From positions 62,001 through 126,000 of the forward strand of contig NZ_QIBX01000001.1 of assembly GCF_003725995.1 (NCBI RefSeq): DNA of 64,000 nucleotides. Reading direction: 5' to 3'. Under the pieces are notes generated by a model. The model had not been told where the DNA came from. It saw only the letters and a list, made by a program, of their open reading frames with translations, and searched no databases. How positions within the stretch are numbered: the stretch's first letter is position 1; each line of letters begins with the position of its first letter. Shown piece after piece: positions 34,541 to 43,796 of the stretch. Made by a program: the position numbers and the translations under genes. The DNA comes from Slackia equolifaciens. Lineage in GTDB: Bacteria; Actinomycetota; Coriobacteriia; Coriobacteriales; Eggerthellaceae.

Positions 34541-34566
34541 TATCATATATTAGTATTATACATGAG
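34541..34566 (-). promoter_or_regulatory. Candidate promoter/operator of the toxin-antitoxin pair
   Basis: AT-rich block; TATAAT on the minus strand at 34560-34555. The surrounding CATATATTAGTATTATACATG is an imperfect palindrome, a plausible RHH operator. The -35 is weak. Confidence 0.45.
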
Positions 34567-34691
34567 AAGGACTAGCAAATGCCAAACTGGCAAATGATGC
34601 GGCTTTTACATACCGAACGCGACGGCGCCTCATGCACCATGCGCAGCAGAGGAACACTGCATCCGACGTTTAAGCGTAACTAAAAACCCGC

Positions 34692-36221
34692 TTATTCAAC
34701 ATAGTTGTTCACGATGTCCAATAGCTCCTGCTTTTTATGAATGCCGAGCTTTGCATACAGTCGCCTAACATGAGTTTTCACCGTGTTGTTTGAGATAAAC
34801 AACTCCTCGGCAATTGAGGCCATGGTATAGCCGCGCGCGAAATAACCCAGAATCTCAACCTCGCGCTGTGAGAGACAGTACTTGCGCCCCACCAAATCGC
34901 ACCTCATGGCAAGCCTGTCAGCATAAGCGGCGTCGTCAGTCTTTTGCGGCCCCGAGCCACCCTCGCGTTCCTCTTGCGCCTCCTGCGCGTCAAGCACGGC
35001 ATCGTCAACGGGAATGGGCTCCTGGCGCGATAGCGATATAAACTCTATATCGCGCCCCTCTTCCTCGAACGAAACCGAAATACCTCGCACCGCATAGAGC
35101 ACCAATGCCATTACAGCCTGCGTCACCAGCGCAATTACGGTAAGCACATCGACGCCGCTCGTGTTGCTCAATGCGGAAGCTCCCGGGCCAAGCGCATACC
35201 CTGCACCCTGCATGATAATGCTCGCGCCTATTTGCAAGCTGATGCAAAACAAAGGATTCACACCATAATCGTGAGCCGTTTGTACGCACAGCACCTGTAA
35301 CGCAAGGCTTGAAAAGCTATACAGAATGTAAAGCACGGCAGCAACAGGGGCAAATTGCTCCACCCCGCAAAACGGAAGGGCGCACAAAGCAACAACCAGC
35401 AGGGGAAACACTACGCAAAAAAGACGGTTGATGCTAAATTTGACCGTTCTAAAACGCCATATCGCCGCAATGGCCGCCGCTGCGATGCATCCGCCCAAAA
35501 TGGACGCGACATTGACGAAAGACATGACGTCCGCCTGGAGAGAAAGCGAGCGAATCACCCCTCCAAGAAAAGCGAACGCACCTCCAATAAGAACGCATTT
35601 CCACATGCTGCGCAGAGCATGCACGTAGCTCATCTTGTTTTCGCGCGGCACATTGAGCACCATGGGAGATCGAACGTCGGCCCGTCGCCATTGATGAATG
35701 AGCAGCAGCCACGAAAAAGCAATGGCGCACACCACAATCGCGCGTCTCGCTACAGCATCTTCGGCGAGGCCCAGCACAGCCCGTAAAGGCGCGCTGATAA
35801 ACCAGGCGAGCAAAAGAATCATGAGCGCATTTTCGATGTCACGCATCGCCGCAACGGCGAACCACGCGAAGATAAGCAGGTATGCACCCGCCAGCAGCAC
35901 TATGTTCAACGCAATTACATTCGGAGACGCATTCAAGAAAAACGCCATGGCGAAAGCGCCACAGGACGCAACAAGCATGCAGGCTGGATTGAATATGAGC
36001 AACGCAACCGCAAGCGTTTTAGGATGCAGGCACGACCAGGCAAACGCCACGATGCACGCCGCCGTACCCGTCAGCACGCCTATCCCATGCACGCTAAAAG
36101 CGGAAAGGTCGGCAGAGACCGCCCAGCCACTCTCCCAAAGCACAAGCGAGGAAAGCGCCATGGCCAACGCAAAGCCGAACGACGCAATTGCGACATCTTT
36201 ACCGTGAATGAGCTTAGCCAT
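34692..36221 (-). CDS. LuxR-family regulator with multi-pass membrane sensor
   Basis: 509 aa. The first about 400 residues are a run of about 12 hydrophobic segments. After an acidic linker (about 405-440), a C-terminal LuxR HTH (LSQREVEILGYFARGYTMASIAEELFISNNTVKTHVRRLYAKLG) follows. This architecture is abundant in Eggerthellaceae, usually next to a respiratory or substrate-specific reductase. It is divergent from the molybdopterin operon starting at 36501, which is the likely target. The ligand is unknown. Confidence 0.9.
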   Translation of the reverse strand: MAKLIHGKDVAIASFGFALAMALSSLVLWESGWAVSADLSAFSVHGIGVLTGTAACIVAFAWSCLHPKTLAVALLIFNPACMLVASCGAFAMAFFLNASPNVIALNIVLLAGAYLLIFAWFAVAAMRDIENALMILLLAWFISAPLRAVLGLAEDAVARRAIVVCAIAFSWLLLIHQWRRADVRSPMVLNVPRENKMSYVHALRSMWKCVLIGGAFAFLGGVIRSLSLQADVMSFVNVASILGGCIAAAAIAAIWRFRTVKFSINRLFCVVFPLLVVALCALPFCGVEQFAPVAAVLYILYSFSSLALQVLCVQTAHDYGVNPLFCISLQIGASIIMQGAGYALGPGASALSNTSGVDVLTVIALVTQAVMALVLYAVRGISVSFEEEGRDIEFISLSRQEPIPVDDAVLDAQEAQEEREGGSGPQKTDDAAYADRLAMRCDLVGRKYCLSQREVEILGYFARGYTMASIAEELFISNNTVKTHVRRLYAKLGIHKKQELLDIVNNYVE

Positions 36222-36500
36222 AAATCCCTCGCATCCCCTTGACGCGCACAGACTACCTCAAAACGTTGCGTCACAGCACAGAAATGTGAAAACACGAGGC
36301 CTAAATTGGGGAATTCACGAAAAAGGGTGACACCCCATCAGGCAATTCACCAGTTTTGGGTTTCAACATCACTTCACCCTTGCCGCCATACTTGCCCGCA
36401 TGAAATCTTCGGCCGCCCCCTCCACCCCCTCCATGCAGCCATACAAAACTGCATCGCCAGCGGCCGAGATTCTTTCAAGACCAACAGGAAGGGAGACCAT
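36222..36500. promoter_or_regulatory. Divergent control region with inverted repeat
   Basis: 279 bp between the LuxR gene and the reductase operon. TCACA (36271-36275) and TGTGA (36285-36289) form an inverted repeat with 9-nt spacing, a candidate operator. No strong -10/-35 pair was identified. Confidence 0.4.
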
Positions 36501-38975
36501 ATGAGCAATGCACAAGGGAATGCAATTTCGCGGCGTTCGTTCGTGAAAAACACGGCGGTTGCAACATTAGCTGCAACCGCTGCGGCGGGTGGGGCATCAA
36601 GCCTGTTTGGCTGCGCTCCTAAGCAAGTCGAGGAGCAGCAGACAACAGCAACCGGGCAAGTGGTTGCCAATGAAATACCAGAAGAAGGCAAGATTGTCTG
36701 GCAGAGCTGCTGCCACTGCGGGTTCACTGCCTGCCCTATCAAGTGCCACGTAATAGACGGCACCGTGCGCTGGATTGACAACGACACCGACGGCGACCCG
36801 GAATTTGGCGGTGTTGCTTTTCGCCCGTGCCTGAAAGCGCGATCCATTCGCAAATGGATCAACAGCCCTGAGCGCCTGAAATATCCCATGAAACGCGTGG
36901 GCAAACGCGGCAGCGGTGAGTTCGAGCGCATCAGTTGGGATGAGGCCCTTGACATCATCGCCGAGAAGTGGCAATACACGCTTGACACCTACGGCCCCGA
37001 GGCGTTCTATGTGTGCGCCACGGGAACACGCAACTATCCCATACAGCGCCTGATGAATCTCACCGGCGGATATCTTGGAACCTACGGATCGGAATCCAAT
37101 GGACAAATTAACCAAGCCGCAACCTACCTTCTAGGCATGGACCCTGTCACATTTGACTGCGGCGGTGGACTAGGCAGCACAACTTCGGCCATCAAGGACG
37201 CCGATTGCGGCGTGTTCTTCGGCTGCGGGTCGGGCGAATCGCGCATGTGCGGCATGGGCGAGGTGTACGAGGCGGCCAAGGCGCGCGAAGCGGGCATCCC
37301 CCTCGCGTTCATAGACTATCGCTTGGGCGAAGGCTCTTCGGGCAACCCCGACGAGTGGTTCCCCATCTATCCCGGCACCGACGCCGCCCTGGCAAGCGCC
37401 ATCGCCTACGTGATCATCAGTGAAGGCAAGCACGACAAGGAATTCCTGGGCAAATACGCGGTGGGCTTTGATGCCGACACCATGCCCGAGGGCGCGCCCG
37501 CAAACAGCTCCTATATGGATTACATCATGGGTACGGGCTACGACATGATTCCTAAAACGCCCCAATGGGCGGCTCCCATCTGCGGCCTTCCCTCCGAACG
37601 CATCGAATACCTCGCGCACTTCATCGCCGATGCCGACACCTGCTACATCACGCAGGGCTACGGACCGCAGCGCCACCACAACGGCGAATGGAGCGCCATG
37701 GCAATCGCCGCGCTTGCCGTGATCACCGGCAACATCGGACGCCCCGGCACCTGCCCCGGCCTCAACGGCAAGGGCATGCAGCTCGAATTCGACGGCGGCA
37801 TGTGGAATTCCGTACCCATCGGTACCAACCCCGTGAAAAAGCAGATCTCCATCTCGGGGCGCTTCAACGCCATCGACCACGGCCCCGAAATGACCGCGCT
37901 CACCGACAACGTGAAGGGCGGAGACAAGCTGAATGTGGGCATCAAGTTAATGTTCCTCTATGAGGCGGGCAGCTTCGGCAACTCCAGCTCCGACCTCAAC
38001 TGGGCAGCCACCATCCTCGAGGACGAATCAAAGTGCGAGTTCATCGTGGGCAGCGACGTCATCATGTCCACCTCGCTGCCCTACTGCGACATCATCCTGC
38101 CCGATCTTATGTATCAGGAGCGCATGAACTTCGTGTCCACCGTCACGGGCGGCTCGGCTTATGGCTTCGTCTTCGGACGCCCCGTGCAAGAGCCCCAGTT
38201 CGAGTGCCGCCTCTCTTACGACTGGTGCGCCGATCTGGCCGAACGCCTTGGCCTTCGCGACGAGTTCACCGAAGGAAAAACCTGGGAAGAGTGGATGAAA
38301 ATCCGCTACGAGGAAGAAAGCCGCCCCTCTGCGCCCCACGGCAACGCCCCGTCGTTCGAGGAAGGGCTTGAGATGGGATTCTGGCGCGACCCCGAGCCCG
38401 CCGAGCCCATTATCGCCATGGATCGCTTCGTGGCAGACCCGGTAGCAAACCCGCGCACCACTCCCTCGGGCAAGATCGAGCTGTACTCCGAGCAGCTTGC
38501 CACCATCCGCGACACCTGGACGTTTGCCAACGGCGATCGCGACGTGGTGCGCCCCGTGCCGAGCTATTTCCCCGAAATTGAAGGCGTGGCCGATGTGAAC
38601 GACACCTATCCGCTGCTGTTTGCCACCTGGAAGGCAAAAAATCAGTTCCACAGCCGCTACCAGGTAATCGAGGAGCTGCAGCAGGCATGCCAACACTGCC
38701 TGTGGATTAACCCCATTGATGCAGAGCCGCGCGGCATTCAAAACGGCGACGAGCTACGCGTATTCAACGACCGCGGCGAAGTACGCATCATGGCGCGCGT
38801 AACCGCCCGCATCATGCCTGGCGTAGTGGGCATGCCGCACGCCCATAGGCGGCAGATGGAAAACGGAGTTGACGTGGGTGCCAACGCCAACACACTCACC
38901 AGCCACCACTGGTCACCCATCTCCAAGAACTGCCCGTCCACAGGGTCCACGCTGGTACAGGCAGAAAAGGCTTAA
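36501..38975 (+). CDS. Tat-exported molybdopterin oxidoreductase (DMSO reductase family catalytic subunit)
   Basis: 824 aa from ATG 36501 with AAGGGAGA upstream. Twin-arginine signal SRRSFVKNTAVATLAATAAAGG (split; RR at 11-12). Next come 4Fe-4S cysteines in SCCHCGFTACPIKC plus FRPCLKARS, the Mo-bisMGD domains (WDEALDIIAEKW, TGNIGRPGTCPGLNGKG) and a C-terminal cofactor-binding domain (MPHAHRRQMENG). It acts outside the membrane as a terminal reductase or oxidase. The substrate is not readable; Eggerthellaceae relatives reduce catechols, drugs or sulfoxides. It is followed by FeS and TorD genes but no membrane anchor. Confidence 0.93.
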   Translation: MSNAQGNAISRRSFVKNTAVATLAATAAAGGASSLFGCAPKQVEEQQTTATGQVVANEIPEEGKIVWQSCCHCGFTACPIKCHVIDGTVRWIDNDTDGDPEFGGVAFRPCLKARSIRKWINSPERLKYPMKRVGKRGSGEFERISWDEALDIIAEKWQYTLDTYGPEAFYVCATGTRNYPIQRLMNLTGGYLGTYGSESNGQINQAATYLLGMDPVTFDCGGGLGSTTSAIKDADCGVFFGCGSGESRMCGMGEVYEAAKAREAGIPLAFIDYRLGEGSSGNPDEWFPIYPGTDAALASAIAYVIISEGKHDKEFLGKYAVGFDADTMPEGAPANSSYMDYIMGTGYDMIPKTPQWAAPICGLPSERIEYLAHFIADADTCYITQGYGPQRHHNGEWSAMAIAALAVITGNIGRPGTCPGLNGKGMQLEFDGGMWNSVPIGTNPVKKQISISGRFNAIDHGPEMTALTDNVKGGDKLNVGIKLMFLYEAGSFGNSSSDLNWAATILEDESKCEFIVGSDVIMSTSLPYCDIILPDLMYQERMNFVSTVTGGSAYGFVFGRPVQEPQFECRLSYDWCADLAERLGLRDEFTEGKTWEEWMKIRYEEESRPSAPHGNAPSFEEGLEMGFWRDPEPAEPIIAMDRFVADPVANPRTTPSGKIELYSEQLATIRDTWTFANGDRDVVRPVPSYFPEIEGVADVNDTYPLLFATWKAKNQFHSRYQVIEELQQACQHCLWINPIDAEPRGIQNGDELRVFNDRGEVRIMARVTARIMPGVVGMPHAHRRQMENGVDVGANANTLTSHHWSPISKNCPSTGSTLVQAEKA

Positions 38976-38988
38976 GGGGGATTTTGCC

Positions 38989-39615
38989 ATGACTCAATAC
39001 GGATTTTACTTCGATACCTCGCGCTGCACGGGCTGCAAAACTTGCGAGCTTGTGTGCAAGGACTATCATGATTTGGGACCCGATATTCTTTTCCGTCGTA
39101 TTTACGACTACGAAGGCGGTAGTTGGATCAAAACCGACGAGGGGGCATGGGAAAAGACCGCATTCAACTACCATCTGTCCATTTCTTGTAATCATTGCGA
39201 CGACCCCGCCTGCGTCAACAACTGCCCCACCGGCGCCATGCAAAAAGATGACGAAACGGGCCTGGTGAACCTTGACCCCGCCGCCTGCACCGGATGCGAG
39301 ATGTGCGTGAAGACGTGTCCCTATCTCGCACCGCGCTTCGACGAGACAATGGGGGTCGCGCGCAAATGCGACGGCTGCCTGGCGCGCGTGCGCAACGGCG
39401 AAGAGCCCATGTGCGTGGGTTCGTGCCCACTGCGCGCGCTGGAATTCGGGCCAATCGAGGAGCTACGCGAGAAGTATGGCGACGTTTGCCAGGTGCCCCC
39501 GCTGCTTGAGCCCACAACCAAGCCCAACCTGGTCATAGGCACCTGCCAGGCAATCGATTCAGACACGTACAACCTGGATGAAGGCTACGTTGCCAACCCG
39601 TTGGAGGTAATATAA
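38989..39615 (+). CDS. 4Fe-4S ferredoxin-type electron-transfer subunit (DmsB-like)
   Basis: 208 aa, start ATG 38989 (AAGGGGGA upstream), 13 nt after the catalytic gene. Four cysteine clusters: CTGCKTCELVC, CNHCDDPACVNNC, CTGCEMCVKTC and CDGC...CVGSC, as in DmsB/NrfC proteins carrying four [4Fe-4S] clusters. No signal peptide, so it is probably co-exported with the Tat-bearing partner. It passes electrons to the molybdopterin subunit. Confidence 0.93.
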   Translation: MTQYGFYFDTSRCTGCKTCELVCKDYHDLGPDILFRRIYDYEGGSWIKTDEGAWEKTAFNYHLSISCNHCDDPACVNNCPTGAMQKDDETGLVNLDPAACTGCEMCVKTCPYLAPRFDETMGVARKCDGCLARVRNGEEPMCVGSCPLRALEFGPIEELREKYGDVCQVPPLLEPTTKPNLVIGTCQAIDSDTYNLDEGYVANPLEVI

Positions 39616-39617
39616 TC

Positions 39618-40274
39618 ATGGCGGAACTGGCCGCATTGCACGAATCCATCGATACACACAGCACCATCGAGATGGATACGGAACTGCTTGAAAGCATCCG
39701 CTCCTGCGCAACGCTTACGGGGGCTCTGCTTTTGCAAAGCCCCTCTAACGAGGCGATTGCCCAAACTACCCGCGAGCTAAGGGCCATGGATGTGGTACGT
39801 GAATGGCCCTTCGGAACGGCCAACGAACGCTCTGATGCGGCCAATCTGCTCAGCGCCTGCCGAGACGAGCCGACCGACCGGCTTGACCGTGAGTACCACC
39901 ATTTGTTTGTAGGACCGCAGTATTTAGAGGCGCCGCCTTGGGGATCGGTATACCTCGATTCTGAATCGGTGGTGTTCGGCGATTCATGCATCGCACTCAC
40001 AAGATGGATGCGTGCAAACGGCATAGCGCTGCACGAGAGCTCCGGCCGAGAGCCCGCCGACCATATTGGGCGCATGTTGGTACTGCTTGGATGGCTATGC
40101 GAGAACGACCCTGCGCTTGTGGAAGAATACGTGCGCCTGCATCTGAACACCTGGGCACCTGTATATTTCAAGCGATTTGACGACGCCGCAGCGGAAAGCC
40201 CCTTTTACCGGGCGGTGGCAAGGCTCGCATCGCTCATGCTACGGGATATAGCCTGCAGGGGGCAAGTTAAGTAG
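39618..40274 (+). CDS. TorD/DmsD-family redox-enzyme maturation chaperone
   Basis: 218 aa, starting 2 nt after the FeS subunit stop. All-helical; the segment LDREYHHLFVGPQYLEAPPWGSVYLD is the TorD-family core, and PADHIGRMLVLLGWLCEND is the second conserved block. It would bind the Tat signal of the catalytic subunit until the cofactor is inserted. A terminator follows. Confidence 0.92.
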   Translation: MAELAALHESIDTHSTIEMDTELLESIRSCATLTGALLLQSPSNEAIAQTTRELRAMDVVREWPFGTANERSDAANLLSACRDEPTDRLDREYHHLFVGPQYLEAPPWGSVYLDSESVVFGDSCIALTRWMRANGIALHESSGREPADHIGRMLVLLGWLCENDPALVEEYVRLHLNTWAPVYFKRFDDAAAESPFYRAVARLASLMLRDIACRGQVK

Positions 40275-40320
40275 CAGAAAGAAAACAGCATAACGCTAAG
40301 CCAATATACACCCAAACGAA

Positions 40321-40362
40321 AAGGCTCCCCGCATTCGACGTGTTTGTGAGGAGCCTTTTGCG
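40321..40362 (+). terminator. Terminator of the molybdopterin operon
   Basis: Arms AAGGCTCC (40321-40328) and GGAGCCTT (40350-40357), followed by TTG; a 47-nt gap separates it from the torD stop. Confidence 0.7.
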
Positions 40363-40505
40363 TGGGTCGATACCGTTGCTCGACTCCACACGCCAACAGG
40401 CAAATTGGACAGGCAGAACGAACGATTAAATCACACGCCAATGAGGAGGGGGCACGGGCAGCGTCTCACGAAAAACGGAGAGCAGCCAAGCCAACACGCC
40501 AATCC

Positions 40506-41225
40506 TTACGCAAAACGCCAATCATTTGATACCGCATTGGCACCCAGCTCAAAGTGAAGCTTGGCGATTCCCAGATCAACCTTTCCGCATGAAATCGCAG
40601 GCAGAGCAACGGCGCGCACGGTTGAGCCGTCTTCGCCAAGATCGAAGCGAAAACGCTGCTGGTTCATGGCGGTGGGAGCCAAACGCGCCGCCTCAACGCC
40701 CGCGGCGAACCAGGCCGGCGCAGCGCCGGTTGCCTGGAACAGCTTCTCCGCAGGCTTCACCTTGTGTGCCGCGCCCGATGTCTCCCCGTGTCCGACAGCG
40801 ATGCACAAGGAGTACTTCTCCCCCGGCGCTACGCGCGCCTCGCTTGCCTTTTTGCTGAAGGTCATTGCGACCCAGCACGTATTGAGCCCTACAGCCTGTG
40901 CGAGCAGAACCAGGCGCTCGCCGTAATAACCGCATGCTTCGTCAAGGCCTGGCCCCGCCGGCCCCACCAGTGCAATATGGTTGCGCACCCCTCTGAACGA
41001 GCCGTAATGGGCAAGCCTGCCGTTGAAGGCGTCAGGGTTGTCCACTATCAGCTGTATCGAAAGGCCGCTTTGGGCATTACATGCTTGAATTTCCTGCTCC
41101 AACGCTTCAAGCGCCGCGCCTTCGATGGGCTCGGGAGAATACTACCGAACCGAATGCCTGCCTTCCATCAGCTTCATCAACGCGTCGCGGCCAAGCTGCC
41201 CGACTACCGCCTCAAATGGCGTCAT
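40506..41225 (-). pseudogene. Nitroreductase-family gene interrupted by an amber codon
   Basis: ATG 41225 (AGGAAG upstream) opens MTPFEAVVGQLGRDALMKLM then RHSVR, TAG (41144-41142), YSPEPIEGAAL, and continues in the same frame for 211 codons to 40506. In nitroreductases the position after RSVR is normally Gln or another residue before Y/F, so CAG to TAG explains the stop. Downstream sequence (GLDEACGYYGERLVLLAQAVGLNTCW, APTAMNQQRF) is intact FMN-nitroreductase fold. The remaining ORF could restart at 41102, but it would lack the N-terminal FMN-binding arginines. Confidence 0.8.
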
Positions 41226-41303
41226 ACCATCTCACTTCCTGTTGCTCGATGTCGACGAGCACGGGTTGATGCCCCTTGCCTCCAGCTGCGCCTCAGTTGC
41301 AAA

Positions 41304-41340
41304 CAGGCCCCGCACTCAAAAAGAGCGCGGGGCCTGCGAG
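41304..41340 (-). terminator. Terminator of the PfpI/DJ-1 gene
   Basis: Perfect 10-bp stem CAGGCCCCGC / GCGGGGCCTG (41304-41313, 41327-41336), then TTTG on the minus strand. Confidence 0.65.
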
Positions 41341-41387
41341 CGTGCGCGATCATAGTGCCGCACAAGCAGAGCGCGTGGATAGCCGCT

Positions 41388-41966
41388 CTAGATTTCGAAT
41401 TTGGCACCCATCAGCTTTGCGAACTCGCGGCAGATGGCGGTATCGGCAGGCCACGCAGGAGCGGTAACCAGGTTGCGATCGACCACGGCATCATCCATGC
41501 CAACCTCGACATAGGTGCCGCCCGCATTGGTCACATCGGGGCCGACGGCGGGATATGCAGTTGCCTTGTAGCCCTCGAGAACACCGGCAGCGGCCAGAAC
41601 CTGCGGGCCGTGGCAGATGGCGGCAACGGGCTTGCCTGCGGCAAAGAACTCACGGGTGATCTCGAGCACGCGGGGATTCAGGCGAATGTACTCGGGAGCA
41701 CGCCCGCCGGTGATGAACAGGCCCTCATAATCCTCGGTCTTCACCGCGTCGAAATCGGCGGTCAGTGCGAAATTATGGCCGCGCAGCTCGGTATAGGTCT
41801 GCTCGCCGAGGAAGTCATGGACGGCGGTGGCAACGGTCTCGCCCGCCTTCTTGTCGGGGCATACGGCGTCCACCTGATAGCCCAGCATGGACAGGGCCTG
41901 GAACGGAACCATGGTCTCATAATCCTCGGTGAAATCGCCGCAGAGCAAAAGAACCTTCTTGGACAT
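41388..41966 (-). CDS. DJ-1/PfpI-family protein
   Basis: 192 aa from ATG 41966 with AAGGAG upstream. Flavodoxin-like fold; nucleophile-elbow cysteine in [16 protein letters not shown], and [16 protein letters not shown] with the conserved acid before it. Family members act as deglycases, chaperones or proteases; the exact role is unknown. It lies upstream of the broken nitroreductase in the same direction. Confidence 0.92.
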   Translation of the reverse strand: MSKKVLLLCGDFTEDYETMVPFQALSMLGYQVDAVCPDKKAGETVATAVHDFLGEQTYTELRGHNFALTADFDAVKTEDYEGLFITGGRAPEYIRLNPRVLEITREFFAAGKPVAAICHGPQVLAAAGVLEGYKATAYPAVGPDVTNAGGTYVEVGMDDAVVDRNLVTAPAWPADTAICREFAKLMGAKFEI

Positions 41967-42074
41967 ACGCGACTCCTTTCCTTGAGTCATATCGCCTAAC
42001 CAGAACGCGTTTCACGCTTTGGCTTACAACCCTTATTCTACCCGCGTGCAATGCTAGCGGCGCGCTCATCGCCG

Positions 42075-43493
42075 CTAGCGGCACACCTTGCCGGGGTTCA
42101 GGATGCCCTTGGGGTCGAACACGCGCTTGATGCCGTCCATGAGCCCAATGGCCAAATCGCCCGCCGATTCACGCAGGTAGCGCTTCTTGGCATAGCCGAT
42201 TCCGTGCTCGCCGGAAACCTGTCCGCCGAGCTCGGCGCACTTGGCGTACGCAGCATCCATGATCTTTTCCGTGCGCGAAACAAAATCGTCACGATCGACG
42301 TCGTTCCCCACGCAGTAGATATGCAGATTGCCGTCGCCGGCATGGCCAAACGAGCGAATGCGCACACCGTTCTCTTCGCCCAGGTCGTGCACGAAACCCA
42401 AGAACTCTGCGATGCTGTCCACGGGCACCACCACATCCATCTCGTCGCACAAATCCGCCTCGGATTCGATGACGGTCAGAAACGCGCTACGGGCGGCCCA
42501 CACAGCCTCCTTCTCGGAAGGCGTATCCACCACCAGCACGTCATAGGCGCCGGCCTCGTCGGCAACGCCCGCCAGAATCTCGGCGCGCTGGAAAATCTCA
42601 TCCTCATCGTTGCCATCGAGCGTGACCAGAATATACGCTCCCGCTTCCTGGCCCTGAACCACTGTGGGAAATACATGCTTGCCCGTGAAATCGGCCGAGG
42701 AATCCACGATGTCGCGTTCCATGAACTCGATCGACTGCGGGTTCAAACCGGCAAGCTTGATGGATGGCACCGAGCTGATCGCCGTTTCGATATCAGCGAA
42801 CGGCAGGATGAACGAGGTATCGGCCTGAGGGTCGGGGATCAGCTTGAGAGTAAGCTCGCAGATGACGCCCAGCGTGCCTTCGGAGCCGATCATCAGGTGC
42901 AGCAAGCTGTAACCCGAGCTCGTCTTGGTGACGGCGGGTCCAAGCTCGAGCACTTCGCCGCTTGGCAGCACCACGGTCATAGCCAGCACGTAATCGCGCG
43001 TGGCTCCGTATTTCACGGCGCGCATGCCGCCGGCGTTGGTGCTGACGTTGCCGCCCACCGAGGCGGTTTTCTCGCCGGGATCGGGCGGGTACATGAACCC
43101 GTGGCTCGTAGCGTCTTCTGCCAAATCGCACAGACGCACGCCAGGTTGCACGCGCACGGTGAAATTTCGCTCGTCGTATTCGAGAATCTTATCCATGCGC
43201 ATGGTGCACAAAACGATGCCGCCCTCGCGCGCCACGCAGCCGCCCACGAGGCCCGTTCCCGCGCCCCGCACCGTTACGGGAATGCAGTTGTCGTTGCAAA
43301 GCTTCATGATGGCAGCCACCTCATCGGTGGAGGCGGGCAAGCACACCGCATCGGGCGTGCGCATGCCGTACAAAGGCATTTCATCACGAGCGTAATCCTC
43401 GCCGATGGCATCGCCCACGAGGCAATTGTCCTCGCCGACGATGGCGGTCAGCTGCCCAATCAGTTCAGGCGTCAGTTCGCGAAATTCAGACAT
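42075..43493 (-). CDS. FAD-linked oxidase, glycolate/lactate dehydrogenase GlcD-like
   Basis: 472 aa from ATG 43493 (AGGAG upstream). PCMH-type FAD domain: PVTVRGAGTGLVGGCVAREGG, YPPDPGEKTASVGGNVSTNAGG, KYGATRDYVL. C-terminal cap with SFGHAGDGNLHIYC and SGEHGIGYAKKRYL, ending FDPKGILNPGKV. It oxidises a 2-hydroxy acid such as glycolate or D-lactate. No GlcE/GlcF-type FeS partner is adjacent, so an ETF or other acceptor is possible. Confidence 0.92.
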   Translation of the reverse strand: MSEFRELTPELIGQLTAIVGEDNCLVGDAIGEDYARDEMPLYGMRTPDAVCLPASTDEVAAIMKLCNDNCIPVTVRGAGTGLVGGCVAREGGIVLCTMRMDKILEYDERNFTVRVQPGVRLCDLAEDATSHGFMYPPDPGEKTASVGGNVSTNAGGMRAVKYGATRDYVLAMTVVLPSGEVLELGPAVTKTSSGYSLLHLMIGSEGTLGVICELTLKLIPDPQADTSFILPFADIETAISSVPSIKLAGLNPQSIEFMERDIVDSSADFTGKHVFPTVVQGQEAGAYILVTLDGNDEDEIFQRAEILAGVADEAGAYDVLVVDTPSEKEAVWAARSAFLTVIESEADLCDEMDVVVPVDSIAEFLGFVHDLGEENGVRIRSFGHAGDGNLHIYCVGNDVDRDDFVSRTEKIMDAAYAKCAELGGQVSGEHGIGYAKKRYLRESAGDLAIGLMDGIKRVFDPKGILNPGKVCR

Positions 43494-43796
43494 AGGAATC
43501 TCCTGGCGAATCAGGGTTGACATACGTTTTTATGGTACTCCACCCGAGCAAAGCGATTTACCGCTCGCCGGTCAAATTCGGCCGATGGCTCCACTGCGTT
43601 CCCCGATGGCTCACCTCGTCCGGGCGAAACGGGGCGATACGGCGGGCGTCTCCGCAAAGTATTTTCCCAACTGTCCCGCAAATGACCCACCTAAGCCGCA
43701 CATCACCGCTAGTATCGTACACAAGTTCGAAAAACATACCGCAAACGCAGCGGGGTTGCGGGCACCATGCGTCTGCGCCTCAAGCAAGGAGACGAT

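Noticed and set aside
41142-41144. Pyrrolysine readthrough at the nitroreductase amber codon
   Set aside because: No Pyl genes are seen, and a CAG to TAG change explains it more simply.
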